A stretch of DNA of 64,000 bases from Fibrisoma montanum (lineage in GTDB: Bacteria; Bacteroidota; Bacteroidia; Cytophagales; Spirosomataceae), in contig NZ_QXED01000001.1 in the NCBI RefSeq assembly GCF_003583365.1, positions 1,240,001-1,304,000 on the forward strand. Direction: 5' to 3'. Positions 25,741-34,769 of this stretch are shown here, in pieces. Numbering within the stretch: position 1 is the first letter of the stretch; each line of letters starts with the position of its first letter. Below the pieces are notes generated by a model, which was given only the letters and a program-made list of their open reading frames with translations, searched no databases and was not told the origin of the DNA. The translations under genes and the position numbers were made by a program.

Positions 25741-27978
25741 TCAGCGCACTACCGCCAGTTTCCCGGCAACGCCCTCTACCCCATCGCGGCCCACAACTAT
25801 AACCAGATAAATGCCGGTCTGTGCCGAACGACCGCGATAATCGCGAAGATTCCAGGAAGCCGTACCGCCCTCGGACCGGGTTTCGTAGACCAGTTGCCCA
25901 CCGGCATCAACTATTTTGACCGTTGCATTATCGGTCAGGCCATTGATGCCCACGGTTCCGCCGAAGTCCGGACGTACTGGATTAGGAAAAATAGTGAGGC
26001 CGCTCAGTTGCTCCGCCGGTTCTGTAGCCGTTCCCCGGTATGAAATTAGCCCCTGGTCTGTTGCCACAAACAATCCGCCCGACACCGGCTCGATGGCCAG
26101 CGCCCGGATGGCGTTTGACGGCAATGGACTCGTGGCCACGGTAAACGTTTCGAGCAGTTGGGATCCGTCGGGCGAGACGCGGTATAAGCCGTTCTGCGTA
26201 CCAATCCATTTGCGGTTCCCTCCATCGACGACAAGGGACGTAATGGGTTCGTTCGCCAGTAACCGGCGACGATTCAATATGGGCGGGTTGGCGTCTACGC
26301 GCCCATCCAGTACGGCCGATGGGTTATCGAATACCGTAACGCCCAGATCAGTGCCTACCCAGATGGCCCCATCCCGGTCCTTGGCAATGCTCCGAACTCC
26401 GCTGCTTGGCAAATTACCCGTGCCGGGTCCGCTGTCGAGAAAGCGCGTACGATTGGTTGCCGGGTCGAACACCAGAATACCACTGAACGAACTCAGCCGC
26501 ATCCAGACGTAGCCATTGTCGGCGACGACGACCTGCTCGATCAGCTGGCTACCGATGTTGAATGAGTTAAACTGGCCATCGGCCCGGCGTACGTGCAGCA
26601 CATTCCGTAGGGTTGACGTCGCCGACGTAGTAATCCACAGGTCCCCGTTTACGTCGGCGCTCAGGCTGTTGATCGTGTTGCCGATACTGGCGGGAAGCGG
26701 TACGGGCGTGAGCGGCTCCCCTTCTGCCTGGCTCCACAGCCCCCGGCCATTGCTGCCAAAGTAGACCCGTTGTTCGGCCGGTATGTAAGCTGCGGAAGTA
26801 AAGCGGCTTGGAAAGCCGGAGATGGTAAGCCCCTGCCAGCGACCGTTCGCTACGCTGAACGCTTCGGCCGAAAAAACCTGGGTTGCTGATGGAAGCGCCA
26901 CCAGTGTTTGAGGATAGGCATACAACCCCGCAAACTGGTCCTGCGACGGTCCCTCCGGTCCAATTGGGGTAAACGTACCATTTTGTCCGTCCAGCAATCC
27001 GTTCTGCAGATCGGCCACCCAAACGCGATTGGCGCCATCGGCTACGGCTTCGCGCGGAAAGGCCGACAGCAACGGACTTGTAAGGGTGGTCCCATTTAGT
27101 AGTCTGACTCCGTTGTCGGTTACCAGTAGTAAGCCATCCGGGCCGGCAAATTGCAGAATAGTCGTATCAGTCAACGCCTGGGTCAGCGTCCAGCGACCGG
27201 CCTGCCGTTCAAAAATTCCCTGCTGACTGGCCGTGGCGAATAAACGCCCCTGGTTTGACACAATGGATAGCGTCAAGGGCCCCGGCCGGGGTATGGAACG
27301 CCAGTTTGCCGGATCGGCCAGATTAACCGCAGGAGCCAGCCGGACCGCCCGCATCCCCAGGTCGCTGGTACCACCTCCCGGCAGGCCAACCAACGCATAC
27401 AGGCTGTCGGTTGTCGCGGCTGTCTGGTAGATGGGTTCCGGCTGCCCGTTGGCCGTGCGGCTGAAATACGTATCCCGGATTTCGTCGCGGGTCAGGTCGA
27501 GCACAACAACGCCGAAATCTGTGCTGAGGTAGGCCGTATTCCCCACCCGATTGATGTGATTGATTGACCGGGCAGTGGGCAGCTGTTGCGCCACGGCGAT
27601 GGTATTGACATTTTTTACGTCGCCCGGCTCCCCCGTTTCCGACAAACTAAGGAAATCGAGGTTGCCGTTTCGGTAAGCAATCAGTAAGCGTTGCTGCTCG
27701 TTGAGATAGATGATTCGACTGATGCCAACGTCGCTCAGGCCGCTTTGCTTGGTCAGAGTGGTGGCCCCACCAGACGCTTTATCGTAGTAAAAGAACCCAT
27801 TCAGACTGGCCGCATACACCTTCCCCCCGACGATCGCCACCGACTGAGCGGAGCGGTAGCTGACGTGCGTCTGCCAGGTGCCAATCTGGGCCAGCGACAC
27901 CGTATGAACAATAAACGATAGTAGTGCGCCCAACCAACCCGCCCGTCTGCTTATCACCAAAGCGCCGTTATCGTTCAT
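25741..27978 (-). CDS. porZ: PorZ-like type IX secretion system beta-propeller protein
   Basis: 745 residues. A hydrophobic export signal (about 15-30) precedes IGTWQTHVSYRSAQSVA, the usual mature start of PorZ. Two seven-bladed propeller regions follow (two-component-regulator-propeller-like), with blades such as IWVGTDLGVTVFD and KWIGTQNGLYRVS. From about residue 660 comes a T9SS type A sorting domain (LTIFPNPVRP ... TGIYLVIV ... GKLAVVR). In the family PorZ is a surface protein that helps supply anionic lipopolysaccharide to the T9SS attachment complex. It starts 6 bases after tdk ends, so the two share a transcript. Confidence 0.85.
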   Translation of the reverse strand: MNDNGALVISRRAGWLGALLSFIVHTVSLAQIGTWQTHVSYRSAQSVAIVGGKVYAASLNGFFYYDKASGGATTLTKQSGLSDVGISRIIYLNEQQRLLIAYRNGNLDFLSLSETGEPGDVKNVNTIAVAQQLPTARSINHINRVGNTAYLSTDFGVVVLDLTRDEIRDTYFSRTANGQPEPIYQTAATTDSLYALVGLPGGGTSDLGMRAVRLAPAVNLADPANWRSIPRPGPLTLSIVSNQGRLFATASQQGIFERQAGRWTLTQALTDTTILQFAGPDGLLLVTDNGVRLLNGTTLTSPLLSAFPREAVADGANRVWVADLQNGLLDGQNGTFTPIGPEGPSQDQFAGLYAYPQTLVALPSATQVFSAEAFSVANGRWQGLTISGFPSRFTSAAYIPAEQRVYFGSNGRGLWSQAEGEPLTPVPLPASIGNTINSLSADVNGDLWITTSATSTLRNVLHVRRADGQFNSFNIGSQLIEQVVVADNGYVWMRLSSFSGILVFDPATNRTRFLDSGPGTGNLPSSGVRSIAKDRDGAIWVGTDLGVTVFDNPSAVLDGRVDANPPILNRRRLLANEPITSLVVDGGNRKWIGTQNGLYRVSPDGSQLLETFTVATSPLPSNAIRALAIEPVSGGLFVATDQGLISYRGTATEPAEQLSGLTIFPNPVRPDFGGTVGINGLTDNATVKIVDAGGQLVYETRSEGGTASWNLRDYRGRSAQTGIYLVIVVGRDGVEGVAGKLAVVR

Positions 27979-27984
27979 CCGTCA

Positions 27985-28611
27985 TCATTCATTATTGACA
28001 TCTTCGTAGGCCCATTCCTTGCGTCCGGCCTGGTCGCCGAGGTTAAAACAGCGTCGGCAGCGCGCTTCGTAACTATCGGTTTCACCCAACAGCACCCGCT
28101 CCTGGGAGGGCACGAGCCGGTAGGAATACTGAGCAATATCGCCACAAACAACACAGATGGCGTGAACCTTGGTTACGTACTCGGCGATGGCCATCAGCTG
28201 GGGCATGCACCCAAACGGCTGCCCGGCAAAATCCATATCCAGCCCTGCCACAATAACCCGCTGGCCCTGGATAGCCAGGGTATTACAGACGGCGATGATG
28301 TCTTTATCAAAGAACTGGGCTTCATCAATACCCACAACGTCGCAATTACCCGCGAGCTGAAGAATCTGACCGGCCGTCTGTACAGGGATTGACTCAATAG
28401 AAAGCGCACTGTGCGACACGATATCGGCTTCATGGTAGCGGGTATCGAGGGCAGGCTTGAAAATCCGGACATTCAGTTTGGCAATCCTGGCCCGATTAAG
28501 CCGCCGGATCAGTTCCTCCGTTTTACCGGAAAACATGGAACCGCAGATGGCCTCAATCCAGCCGGTACGGAGGTGAGGTGGGTCGCGTCGCCGAGTAGGT
28601 TCAATAAACAT
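27985..28611 (-). CDS. tdk: Thymidine kinase
   Basis: 208 residues. It phosphorylates thymidine to dTMP with ATP in the salvage pathway. The P-loop GSMFSGKT (24-31), the DEAQF block with candidate base Glu97, and the zinc-finger cysteines (CVVC near 150 and CRRC near 187) identify a type II TK1-like enzyme. The N-terminus has about 15 extra residues ([15 protein letters not shown]) compared with compact bacterial TKs, which is common in Bacteroidota. First gene of a tdk-porZ transcript. Confidence 0.95.
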   Translation of the reverse strand: MFIEPTRRRDPPHLRTGWIEAICGSMFSGKTEELIRRLNRARIAKLNVRIFKPALDTRYHEADIVSHSALSIESIPVQTAGQILQLAGNCDVVGIDEAQFFDKDIIAVCNTLAIQGQRVIVAGLDMDFAGQPFGCMPQLMAIAEYVTKVHAICVVCGDIAQYSYRLVPSQERVLLGETDSYEARCRRCFNLGDQAGRKEWAYEDVNNE

Positions 28612-28752
28612 ACGGTGTCGTGTTAGAAGGACTGACCGGCCAGTCGCAGGAGCCGATTCAAGCCTTCCGGATGTGATTTTGAGGTAGACAGCCCTGTAGT
28701 TCCTGGCCTGGCGGCTCTTGAAAACAAGTACGATCCACGAAACATCTATTTA

Positions 28753-28760
28753 CAAAAGTA
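28753..28760 (-). promoter_or_regulatory. Putative -7 box for tdk-porZ
   Basis: Minus-strand TACTTTTG matches TAnnTTTG. The start would be near 28746, giving a leader of about 135 bases before tdk. No -33 TTTG at standard distance was seen. Confidence 0.35.
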
Positions 28761-28941
28761 AAAACCCTGCTGAAGATTCGGCACGGCCAGAGTAGGTAAA
28801 GTCGTAAAATTTAGGAGCGGGTTGGGGCGGGGCGGAACCTAGCCTATCTAAAACTGAGCGGTTTGACATTGATTCCGGTACTACGTTTATCCTGCGTCAA
28901 CCGGTTGGCGGGCACCGAATCTAAGAAACGAAATCCATTAA

Positions 28942-28970
28942 AAAGCCTGACATCATGGATATCAGGCTTT
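28942..28970. terminator. Orphan terminator-like hairpin
   Basis: 9-base stem (28942-28950 with 28962-28970) and an 11-base loop. On the minus strand the stem is followed by five T, on the plus strand by three. No annotated gene ends here, which suggests a short transcript from the 28.97-29.48 kb interval on the minus strand, or simply a relic. Confidence 0.45.
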
Positions 28971-29075
28971 CTGACATTACATCCACACTAACAAGAACCT
29001 TTGGAAGGCGCATGTCGTGTGGGTGCAATATCGGTTAATAAATTTTTAGTACGGTTTCTTAGTTACTAATTGGTC

Positions 29076-29216
29076 ATGAAATTGCTGCAAAAGTTTATAG
29101 TAACGATAAAACAGTATCTGTTTACTTGGATAATCCGGAATAGTGTTGTGGAGTATATCATATCGGCTACAACTCATCTGGTACACTTCGTGAGCTTGCT
29201 GCTATCAGGGTATTAA
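29076..29216 (+). CDS. Candidate small hydrophobic protein (46 residues)
   Basis: ATG to TAA without interruption, beginning MKLLQKFIVT. The composition is strongly hydrophobic and aromatic (QYLFTWII, EYIISATTHLVHFVSLLLS), consistent with one membrane segment of about 20-25 residues and a basic start. Upstream DNA is AT-rich. No family is recognised; coding is a guess that rests on composition. Confidence 0.22.
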   Translation: MKLLQKFIVTIKQYLFTWIIRNSVVEYIISATTHLVHFVSLLLSGY

Positions 29217-29484
29217 GCCGCCAGCGGTGAACGTATCAGCCCGTAACTTTGAGGGCGAAGCAGCGGTTTGTTCGGGCGGGTAGACCCCGGCCACCGGCGG
29301 TAGCTGCAATACAAACCAGATAACTAAGTGCCATTAAGGACAACAGTGGGACAATATTTGTGATTACTACCGAATAAACGTAGTTTTCAGCAATGAATTA
29401 GTGGCTGAAAATTTGCGGTGGCCAATAAACAATCCATAGTCAGAAACATCTAAGACAGTAGATAGGTAATAAAGGCTTTTCCCA

Positions 29485-30759
29485 ATGTCGAACAAGTTCA
29501 ACGCTAACGCACTTACCGAGTACAGCAAGTCGTACGCCCGCCGGGTGGCCGCCGATTTTTTTCAGCACCACCCAACGATCAGCGGTCAGCAAATTCTGAA
29601 ACTAACGCCCATTAGCCAGATTAATTTGTTCGTCATCAGTACGTTGTCCGACAAGTGGAAGTCTGACGCGGAGAAGTTTCGCAGTCCCTATTTTGACTAC
29701 ACCAATGCGGATGTGCAGGAAGCCCTGCAAAATTTCATGAATGTGGTCTCACAGCATATTTCGGTACGTCGGGAGCACCTTGAACCCCTGCTGACTGAAG
29801 CAACGCGCCGGACGATCATCATGATTTTTGATCCCCGTCACTACTTCGACGAAGTACTGCGCAGCCAGCCGGACTTTACCCTTACCGCCGATGCACTTAA
29901 ACAAATTACCCGGTATACCCACATCAACAAGTACATTCCGGCTCATATCGCCCAGCGGATGAACGACAAACCGTTCGTGTACGTCAACCAGGCGCTGAAC
30001 TATCTGGACGAAGCGCTCACCCAGCGCGGCCATGAACTGGAGCGGTATGATAAGTTCGTAGCCCTGTTTTCAGAGAAAGTACCAATGGACGTAGCGGCCC
30101 TGCTGCGCAGCCATGTTCCTGATGATATTCCGGCCGCGCCGAATCGGTCGTTTTTTGATACGGCCATTGAGCCGACCGTTCCCCCGGCACCGCTGGTACC
30201 AACGGAGCCTATAGCTACTGCGCCGGTTGAGAGAGAGGAGCCCGCGGAACCGGCCGAATTTGTGCCGGTAACCAGCGAAGCCGAAGAAGCCACTATTGGT
30301 GGCGGTGGCCCAAAGTTTCTGAACGGCGGAGCCGGTCCGGAACCGGTTGCGCCCATCAGCCAGCCGAGCCCCATGCCCGCCGGTGCCATCAGCCAGCCAA
30401 CCTCGACCGAAAGTACGCCGGTTATTGCAACAACCGAGTCGGCACCTACGCTCAACGACCGGCTGCGCGAAGCCGCGGCTTCGGCGGCTCAGGCAACCGT
30501 TGGCGAGTCGTTCAACCGGGCACCGATTGAAAGCATTGCGCGGAGCATCTCCCTCAATCAGAAGTTCCGGTTCATCAACCACCTGTTCAACAACAGTCCG
30601 AGCGCCTACAACCAGGCCATCGAGGAACTGGACAAAATGAACAACTACGGCCAGGCTCTCGACCTGATTTCGTATCGCTATGCGTCGCAGTACTTATGGG
30701 ATATGAGCAGCGATGAGGTAAGCGAACTGGTCGAAATCCTGAAACGCCGGTTTGCCTGA
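29485..30759 (+). CDS. Conserved-looking protein of unknown function, two helical domains with Pro/Glu-rich linker
   Basis: 424 residues, no signal peptide or membrane segment. An N-terminal mostly helical domain (about 1-205, with ITRYTHINKYIPAHIAQRM) is joined by a long low-complexity linker rich in Pro, Ala, Glu and Gly (about 220-330) to a short C-terminal helical domain (about 335-424, SLNQKFRFINHLFNNSP ... ELVEILKRRFA). The C-terminal domain ends on a pattern I have the impression of seeing in other Cytophagales hypotheticals, but I cannot name a family. A cytoplasmic scaffold is conceivable; this is inference. It is followed by a terminator and stands alone. Confidence 0.72.
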   Translation: MSNKFNANALTEYSKSYARRVAADFFQHHPTISGQQILKLTPISQINLFVISTLSDKWKSDAEKFRSPYFDYTNADVQEALQNFMNVVSQHISVRREHLEPLLTEATRRTIIMIFDPRHYFDEVLRSQPDFTLTADALKQITRYTHINKYIPAHIAQRMNDKPFVYVNQALNYLDEALTQRGHELERYDKFVALFSEKVPMDVAALLRSHVPDDIPAAPNRSFFDTAIEPTVPPAPLVPTEPIATAPVEREEPAEPAEFVPVTSEAEEATIGGGGPKFLNGGAGPEPVAPISQPSPMPAGAISQPTSTESTPVIATTESAPTLNDRLREAAASAAQATVGESFNRAPIESIARSISLNQKFRFINHLFNNSPSAYNQAIEELDKMNNYGQALDLISYRYASQYLWDMSSDEVSELVEILKRRFA

Positions 30760-30789
30760 GAACATACGCCAGGGATTAAAAGGTGATAA

Positions 30790-30810
30790 AGCCGGGGGTT
30801 TCCTCCGGCT
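30790..30810 (+). terminator. Intrinsic terminator after the 29485 gene
   Basis: 9-base stem (30790-30798 with 30802-30810, one G-U pair), 3-base loop, followed by CTCTTATTTTCTTT. It lies 31 bases after the stop codon. Confidence 0.65.
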
Positions 30811-30891
30811 CTCTTATTTTCTTTGCTTCTGTAAAGACTGCCGGATAAAGCGCCCCGGACTTTTGGCGTTACCGTAACTTGACAGAACATC

Positions 30892-32979
30892 TTGCGATTT
30901 GTTTACCTCCTGCTGGCGGCTGGATGCCTGCTGGTTGTTCCTGTTTGCGCCCAAACCCAGTCCCCCCATCGCGATGTCGACCTAAACCGGTTTCTTCAGG
31001 ACCTGTTTCCGGTTCAAACGGAGGGCATCGATTACCAGTCAGTTTTTGACGCCCTGGCCCAACTGCATACAAATCCGCTCGATCTGAACACCGCTACCCG
31101 CGATGAACTCGCGGCCATGTATCTGCTTTCGGAACGGCAACTCAATAACCTGCTTACGTACCGAGCGGACAATGGCAATCTACTGTCTGTGAATGAACTT
31201 CAGTCTATTCCCGACTTCGACCTGCCGACCATCCGGCGCCTGTTACCGTTCGTGATCGTTGCAGACAATGCCCGGCTACTGGGCGGTTTGCCGACCCCAA
31301 CGGACAACTACCTGATTGTCCGCTACGAGCAGATTCTCGAAGAACAGAAAGGATTTTCTGACGCTACGCCCGACAAGAACGGGAAATTGCCAACCCGGTA
31401 CGTAGGCGGCTCCGGGCAATGGTACGCCCGGTACCGCTATAGTCGGCCGCGGGCATTCAGCCTGGGCCTGACGCTGGAAAAAGACCCCGGCGAAGTACTG
31501 AGCTGGCAACCATCGGCCGCGCGGTACGGGGCCGACTACGTATCGTTTCATGCGCAGGTGCAAAACCGCGGTCGATGGCGTAACCTGCTGCTGGGCGACT
31601 ATCAGGTGCAGACCGGGCAGGGTCTGGTGCTGTCGGCCGGATTTGTGCTGGGCAAAAGCGCCGAAGCCATTCAGACCGTCCGGCGACCAACACTCGGGGC
31701 GCGGCCCTACACCTCGCTCACCGAATACGGCTACCTCCGGGGCGCCACGGCAACCTATGCCCTGCACCCAGCCTTCGACCTGACGATTCTGACGGCCCGG
31801 AATCGCCGGGATGCCAACACAGCCACCGGAAAAGGTGATGAAGGTACGATCGCTACGTCGCTGCTGACCTCGGGCCTGCACCGTACTTCGTCTGAACTGG
31901 ACGACCACGCAAGTCTGCTCGAAACCAACCTCGGCGGGCATTTGCTGTACCACAACCGCCACCAGATTCAACTGGGTCTGACGGTCCTGCACACCATGTT
32001 CGACAAGACGTACCGCAAGCGCGATTTACCGTATAACCAGTTTGAGTTTACCGGCAAGCAAAACTTTGTCGTTGGCTTACACGGGGGTTACGTCTGGCAT
32101 AACCTGAATCTTTTTGCCGAGGTGGCCCGTAGTGCCGGCTCGCAGACCAATAGCGGAGGCATGGGGGGAGTGGCCGGCGTGTTGGCCAGCCTGACCCGCC
32201 GGCTGGATCTTTCGGTGGTGCTGCGCCATTACGATCGAAACTTCCACAGCTTCTACGGCAACGGATTTAGCGAAGGAAGCCGAACCATCAACGAATCCGG
32301 CGCATACACTGGCATCAAGTATAGCGTGTATCGGCGCTTAACCGTTGGTGGCTTTCTCGACATTTATCGTTTTCCGTGGCTGAAATACCTCGTCGATAAG
32401 CCATCGCGTGGGTTTGATTACATCCTTCAGTCAACCTATACCCCAAACCGTCAGACAACGTTCTACGCCGTATACCACGAAGAGCACAAACAGAAAAACC
32501 GCCCCGGCAGCAAAACCTCCCCTAAAGAAGTCGTCGGCACTACGCGCCGGAGCATCGCACTGAACGCGGAGTATAGTCCATGGCACAGTGTTACATTACG
32601 GTCAAGAGCGCAGGTAGGTAGTTTTGCCTACAGGAGACAGGCAGCGTCTACGGGATTTACTCTGGTACAGGATATTACGGTCGAGCGGGGTCGTTTAAGC
32701 CTGAGTGGCCGCCTTGCCCTGTTTGGCACCGATAGTTATGATAGCCGTCAGTACGTATACGAGCGCGATGTACTCTATGCATTTTCCTTTCCGGCTTATT
32801 TTAACCGGGGCATCCGGCACTATGTCTTGGCTCAGTACACCCTGAACCGGCATCTGGATATCTGGGTACGCTGGGCCAGAACTGATCTGACCAATCAGGA
32901 AACGGTTGGCTCCGACCTCGACCAGATCAATGCGCCCCATAAGTCGGAGGTGAAAGTGCAGGCGCGATGGCGTTTCTGA
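30892..32979 (+). CDS. Helix-hairpin-helix domain fused to an outer-membrane-type beta-barrel
   Basis: 695 residues from a TTG start; an in-frame stop 12 bases upstream leaves no ATG option. A signal peptide (1-20) leads to two helix-hairpin-helix-like motifs (about 65-80, NTATRDELAAM, and 99-117, SVNELQSIPDFDLPTIR), as in ComEA-type proteins. From about 130 to the end is a beta-rich region with alternating aromatic strands ending in ARWRF, the terminal phenylalanine typical of outer-membrane barrels. Location is most likely the outer membrane with the HhH part in the periplasm. DNA uptake is a tempting but unproven role. No com genes are adjacent. Confidence 0.75.
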   Translation: MRFVYLLLAAGCLLVVPVCAQTQSPHRDVDLNRFLQDLFPVQTEGIDYQSVFDALAQLHTNPLDLNTATRDELAAMYLLSERQLNNLLTYRADNGNLLSVNELQSIPDFDLPTIRRLLPFVIVADNARLLGGLPTPTDNYLIVRYEQILEEQKGFSDATPDKNGKLPTRYVGGSGQWYARYRYSRPRAFSLGLTLEKDPGEVLSWQPSAARYGADYVSFHAQVQNRGRWRNLLLGDYQVQTGQGLVLSAGFVLGKSAEAIQTVRRPTLGARPYTSLTEYGYLRGATATYALHPAFDLTILTARNRRDANTATGKGDEGTIATSLLTSGLHRTSSELDDHASLLETNLGGHLLYHNRHQIQLGLTVLHTMFDKTYRKRDLPYNQFEFTGKQNFVVGLHGGYVWHNLNLFAEVARSAGSQTNSGGMGGVAGVLASLTRRLDLSVVLRHYDRNFHSFYGNGFSEGSRTINESGAYTGIKYSVYRRLTVGGFLDIYRFPWLKYLVDKPSRGFDYILQSTYTPNRQTTFYAVYHEEHKQKNRPGSKTSPKEVVGTTRRSIALNAEYSPWHSVTLRSRAQVGSFAYRRQAASTGFTLVQDITVERGRLSLSGRLALFGTDSYDSRQYVYERDVLYAFSFPAYFNRGIRHYVLAQYTLNRHLDIWVRWARTDLTNQETVGSDLDQINAPHKSEVKVQARWRF

Positions 32980-33168
32980 TCAACCAGCCGTACCAGGATA
33001 ACGCTTCGGATACCCGCTTACGACGTTGGTTGACCAATAGCTTTTATAGACATTTTTTTGTTCATTCTTTTTCTAAATAAGTAACTGATTCTTAGTTAAT
33101 ATTTGAGAAACCTGTGAATATGTTAATAAAAAAGGGGTAGTAAAAATTTACTATTTTTCATATTTTAT

Positions 33169-33199
33169 TTTGTACAAATCATTTTAATTTCTAATTTTC
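33169..33199 (+). promoter_or_regulatory. Putative promoter of the S8 protease gene
   Basis: TTTG (33169-33172), a 19-base spacer, then TAATTTTC (33192-33199), one base off TAnnTTTG. It sits in an AT-rich tract (about 33045-33200). The start would be near 33206, giving a leader of about 42 bases. Confidence 0.5.
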
Positions 33200-33247
33200 A
33201 GACGAGGCCTCACACAAGTCAAAGCAAACTTTACCTTCTAAACTTTT

Positions 33248-34468
33248 ATGTCACACTTCTCAAAAAGTGCCTTAGTAGGCCTATGCCTGCCCCTTTTGCT
33301 GGCCTCCTGTCAAATCAATGAACCTGAGGCTGTTAGTACAAACACATCGGTGCCTAATGACCTCGTGCGGTATAGCGGAGATGGATCGGCCCGGGCATCA
33401 GCAGACGAAGAACTGTACATTGTTACGCTGAAAGAAGACGCATCGCTGGCTAACCTGCTCCCCGAACAGTCGGCTGCGTATGAAACCCGGCTTGTTGGCA
33501 TGCGTGGTCTGATCGGGCGGCTGGCCGGATCCGACATTGCCCAGCGTGCCAAGCAAGTCTACGTATCGGCGCTGAAAGGATTTGCCGTTTCATTAACTCC
33601 CAAAGAAGTGGCGATTCTGCAAAGGCTGCCGTTCGTCGAATCGGTAGAACCGGATCAGACGATTCAGCTCCGGCTGCCGGGCGGTGGCGTAACGGCGCAG
33701 GCCCAGACAACTCCCTGGGGTATTACCCGCATCGGTGGAGCCGTTAACTACACCGGTTCAAACGTAGCCTGGGTAATTGATACCGGTATTGATCTGGATC
33801 ACCCAGACCTGAACGTTAGCCAGACGCGCGGCCGAAGCTTCATCTCAACGGAACCAACGCCCGACGATCTGAATGGCCACGGTACCCACGTTGCCGGTAC
33901 AATTGCGGCCCGTAACAACACAGTGGGTGTTGTGGGGGTAGCAGCCGGTGCCACAGTGGTTCCGATAAAGGTTTTATCGGGCAGCGGCAGCGGGTCTAAC
34001 GCTGGGGTTATTGCGGGCGTCGACTACGTAGCGGCCAACGGCCGGGCGGGCGACGTAGCCAACATGAGTTTGGGTGGCGGCATCTCGTCGGCGCTGGACA
34101 ATGCGGTTGTGAATGCGTCCAACAAAGGCATCTACTTTGCGCTGGCGGCTGGCAACGAGTCGCGGAACGCGAACAACTCATCGCCGGGGCGGGTAAACGG
34201 CTCCCGGATCTATACCGTATCGGCGTTTGATTCGAACAACCGGTTTGCCAGCTTTTCGAACTACGGCAATCCCCCGATCGACATCTCGGCGCCGGGCGTG
34301 AGCATCCAGTCTACGTATAAGAACGGGTCCTACGCTACCCTTAGCGGTACATCAATGGCTACTCCTCACGTAGCGGGAATTCTGCTGGTCAACGCCGGCC
34401 GTTTGTACTACAACGGTACGGTGACGGGTGATCCGGACGGTAACCCTGACCGCCGGGCGGTTCGCTAG
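33248..34468 (+). CDS. Subtilisin-like S8 serine protease, lipoprotein
   Basis: 406 residues. A lipoprotein signal ends in LLLASC with Cys21 as the lipidation site, so the enzyme is probably tethered to the envelope. An inhibitor-I9-like propeptide (about 55-140) precedes the catalytic domain. The triad is visible: Asp178 in VIDTGIDLDHPDL, His211 in GHGTHVAGT and Ser369 in SGTSMATPHVAG; the oxyanion Asn is in AAGNES. The domain is compact, of the proteinase K/thermitase type. No sorting domain is present at the C-terminus. Substrate unknown. Confidence 0.95.
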   Translation: MSHFSKSALVGLCLPLLLASCQINEPEAVSTNTSVPNDLVRYSGDGSARASADEELYIVTLKEDASLANLLPEQSAAYETRLVGMRGLIGRLAGSDIAQRAKQVYVSALKGFAVSLTPKEVAILQRLPFVESVEPDQTIQLRLPGGGVTAQAQTTPWGITRIGGAVNYTGSNVAWVIDTGIDLDHPDLNVSQTRGRSFISTEPTPDDLNGHGTHVAGTIAARNNTVGVVGVAAGATVVPIKVLSGSGSGSNAGVIAGVDYVAANGRAGDVANMSLGGGISSALDNAVVNASNKGIYFALAAGNESRNANNSSPGRVNGSRIYTVSAFDSNNRFASFSNYGNPPIDISAPGVSIQSTYKNGSYATLSGTSMATPHVAGILLVNAGRLYYNGTVTGDPDGNPDRRAVR

Positions 34469-34489
34469 ACTGGTTTTCAATACTATTGC

Positions 34490-34525
34490 AACACGCCATG
34501 CTCTGAGAGTATGGCGTGTTTTTTT
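34490..34525 (+). terminator. Intrinsic terminator after the S8 protease gene
   Basis: 10-base perfect stem (34490-34499 with 34511-34520) whose loop itself pairs CTCT with AGAG, followed by a T-run to about 34525. Confidence 0.88.
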
Positions 34526-34644
34526 ATGTGAATAGAATGTTTGGAAACCTCGGACCATTGAAACCGCTAAGGCGCGACCGATGAGTTGGAACGTAAGCAG
34601 AAGCTTAGCCCGATCGGTTTGGTCTGGCTATCAACCAGAGTTTA

Positions 34645-34672
34645 AGTTATCCACAATCAGGTGTGGATAACT
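34645..34672. promoter_or_regulatory. Inverted pair of consensus DnaA boxes
   Basis: TTATCCACA at 34647-34655 and its reverse complement at 34662-34670, extended to 11-base perfect arms with a 6-base spacer. TTATCCACA is the high-affinity DnaA box of many bacteria. It could be a DnaA-binding regulatory site or part of an origin region; only two boxes and no clear AT-rich unwinding element are seen here. Confidence 0.45.
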
Positions 34673-34769
34673 ACCGGTAATGTGAGAAACCAGCATTTTA
34701 GGTCATTGCACTGACCTTTTTGGGGTTATGCCTATTTTTTGTTTAGCTTCACTGGTAAACCACCCCGCC

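Larger units (their letters stand above)
28612..29484. other. Long intergenic region (873 bases)
   Basis: It contains a putative tdk promoter box near 28755, a terminator-like hairpin at 28942-28970 not attached to any called gene, and one candidate 46-codon ORF (29076-29216). The stretch 29220-29330 is GC-richer and could form structure (GGTAGACCCCGGCC / CCGGCGGTAG). No tRNA, tmRNA, RNase P or SRP RNA signature was recognised. Confidence 0.5.
34469..34769. other. Intergenic region with terminator and paired DnaA-box-like sites
   Basis: About 300 bases. It holds the S8-gene terminator and, further on, an inverted pair of TTATCCACA sequences (both listed separately). The remainder (34526-34640 and 34675-34769) shows nothing I can identify. 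Confidence 0.5.

Noticed and set aside
29220-29330. Structured RNA or tRNA-like fold in the GC-rich part of the gap
   Set aside because: No cloverleaf, no conserved T-loop, no known RNA signature on either strand.
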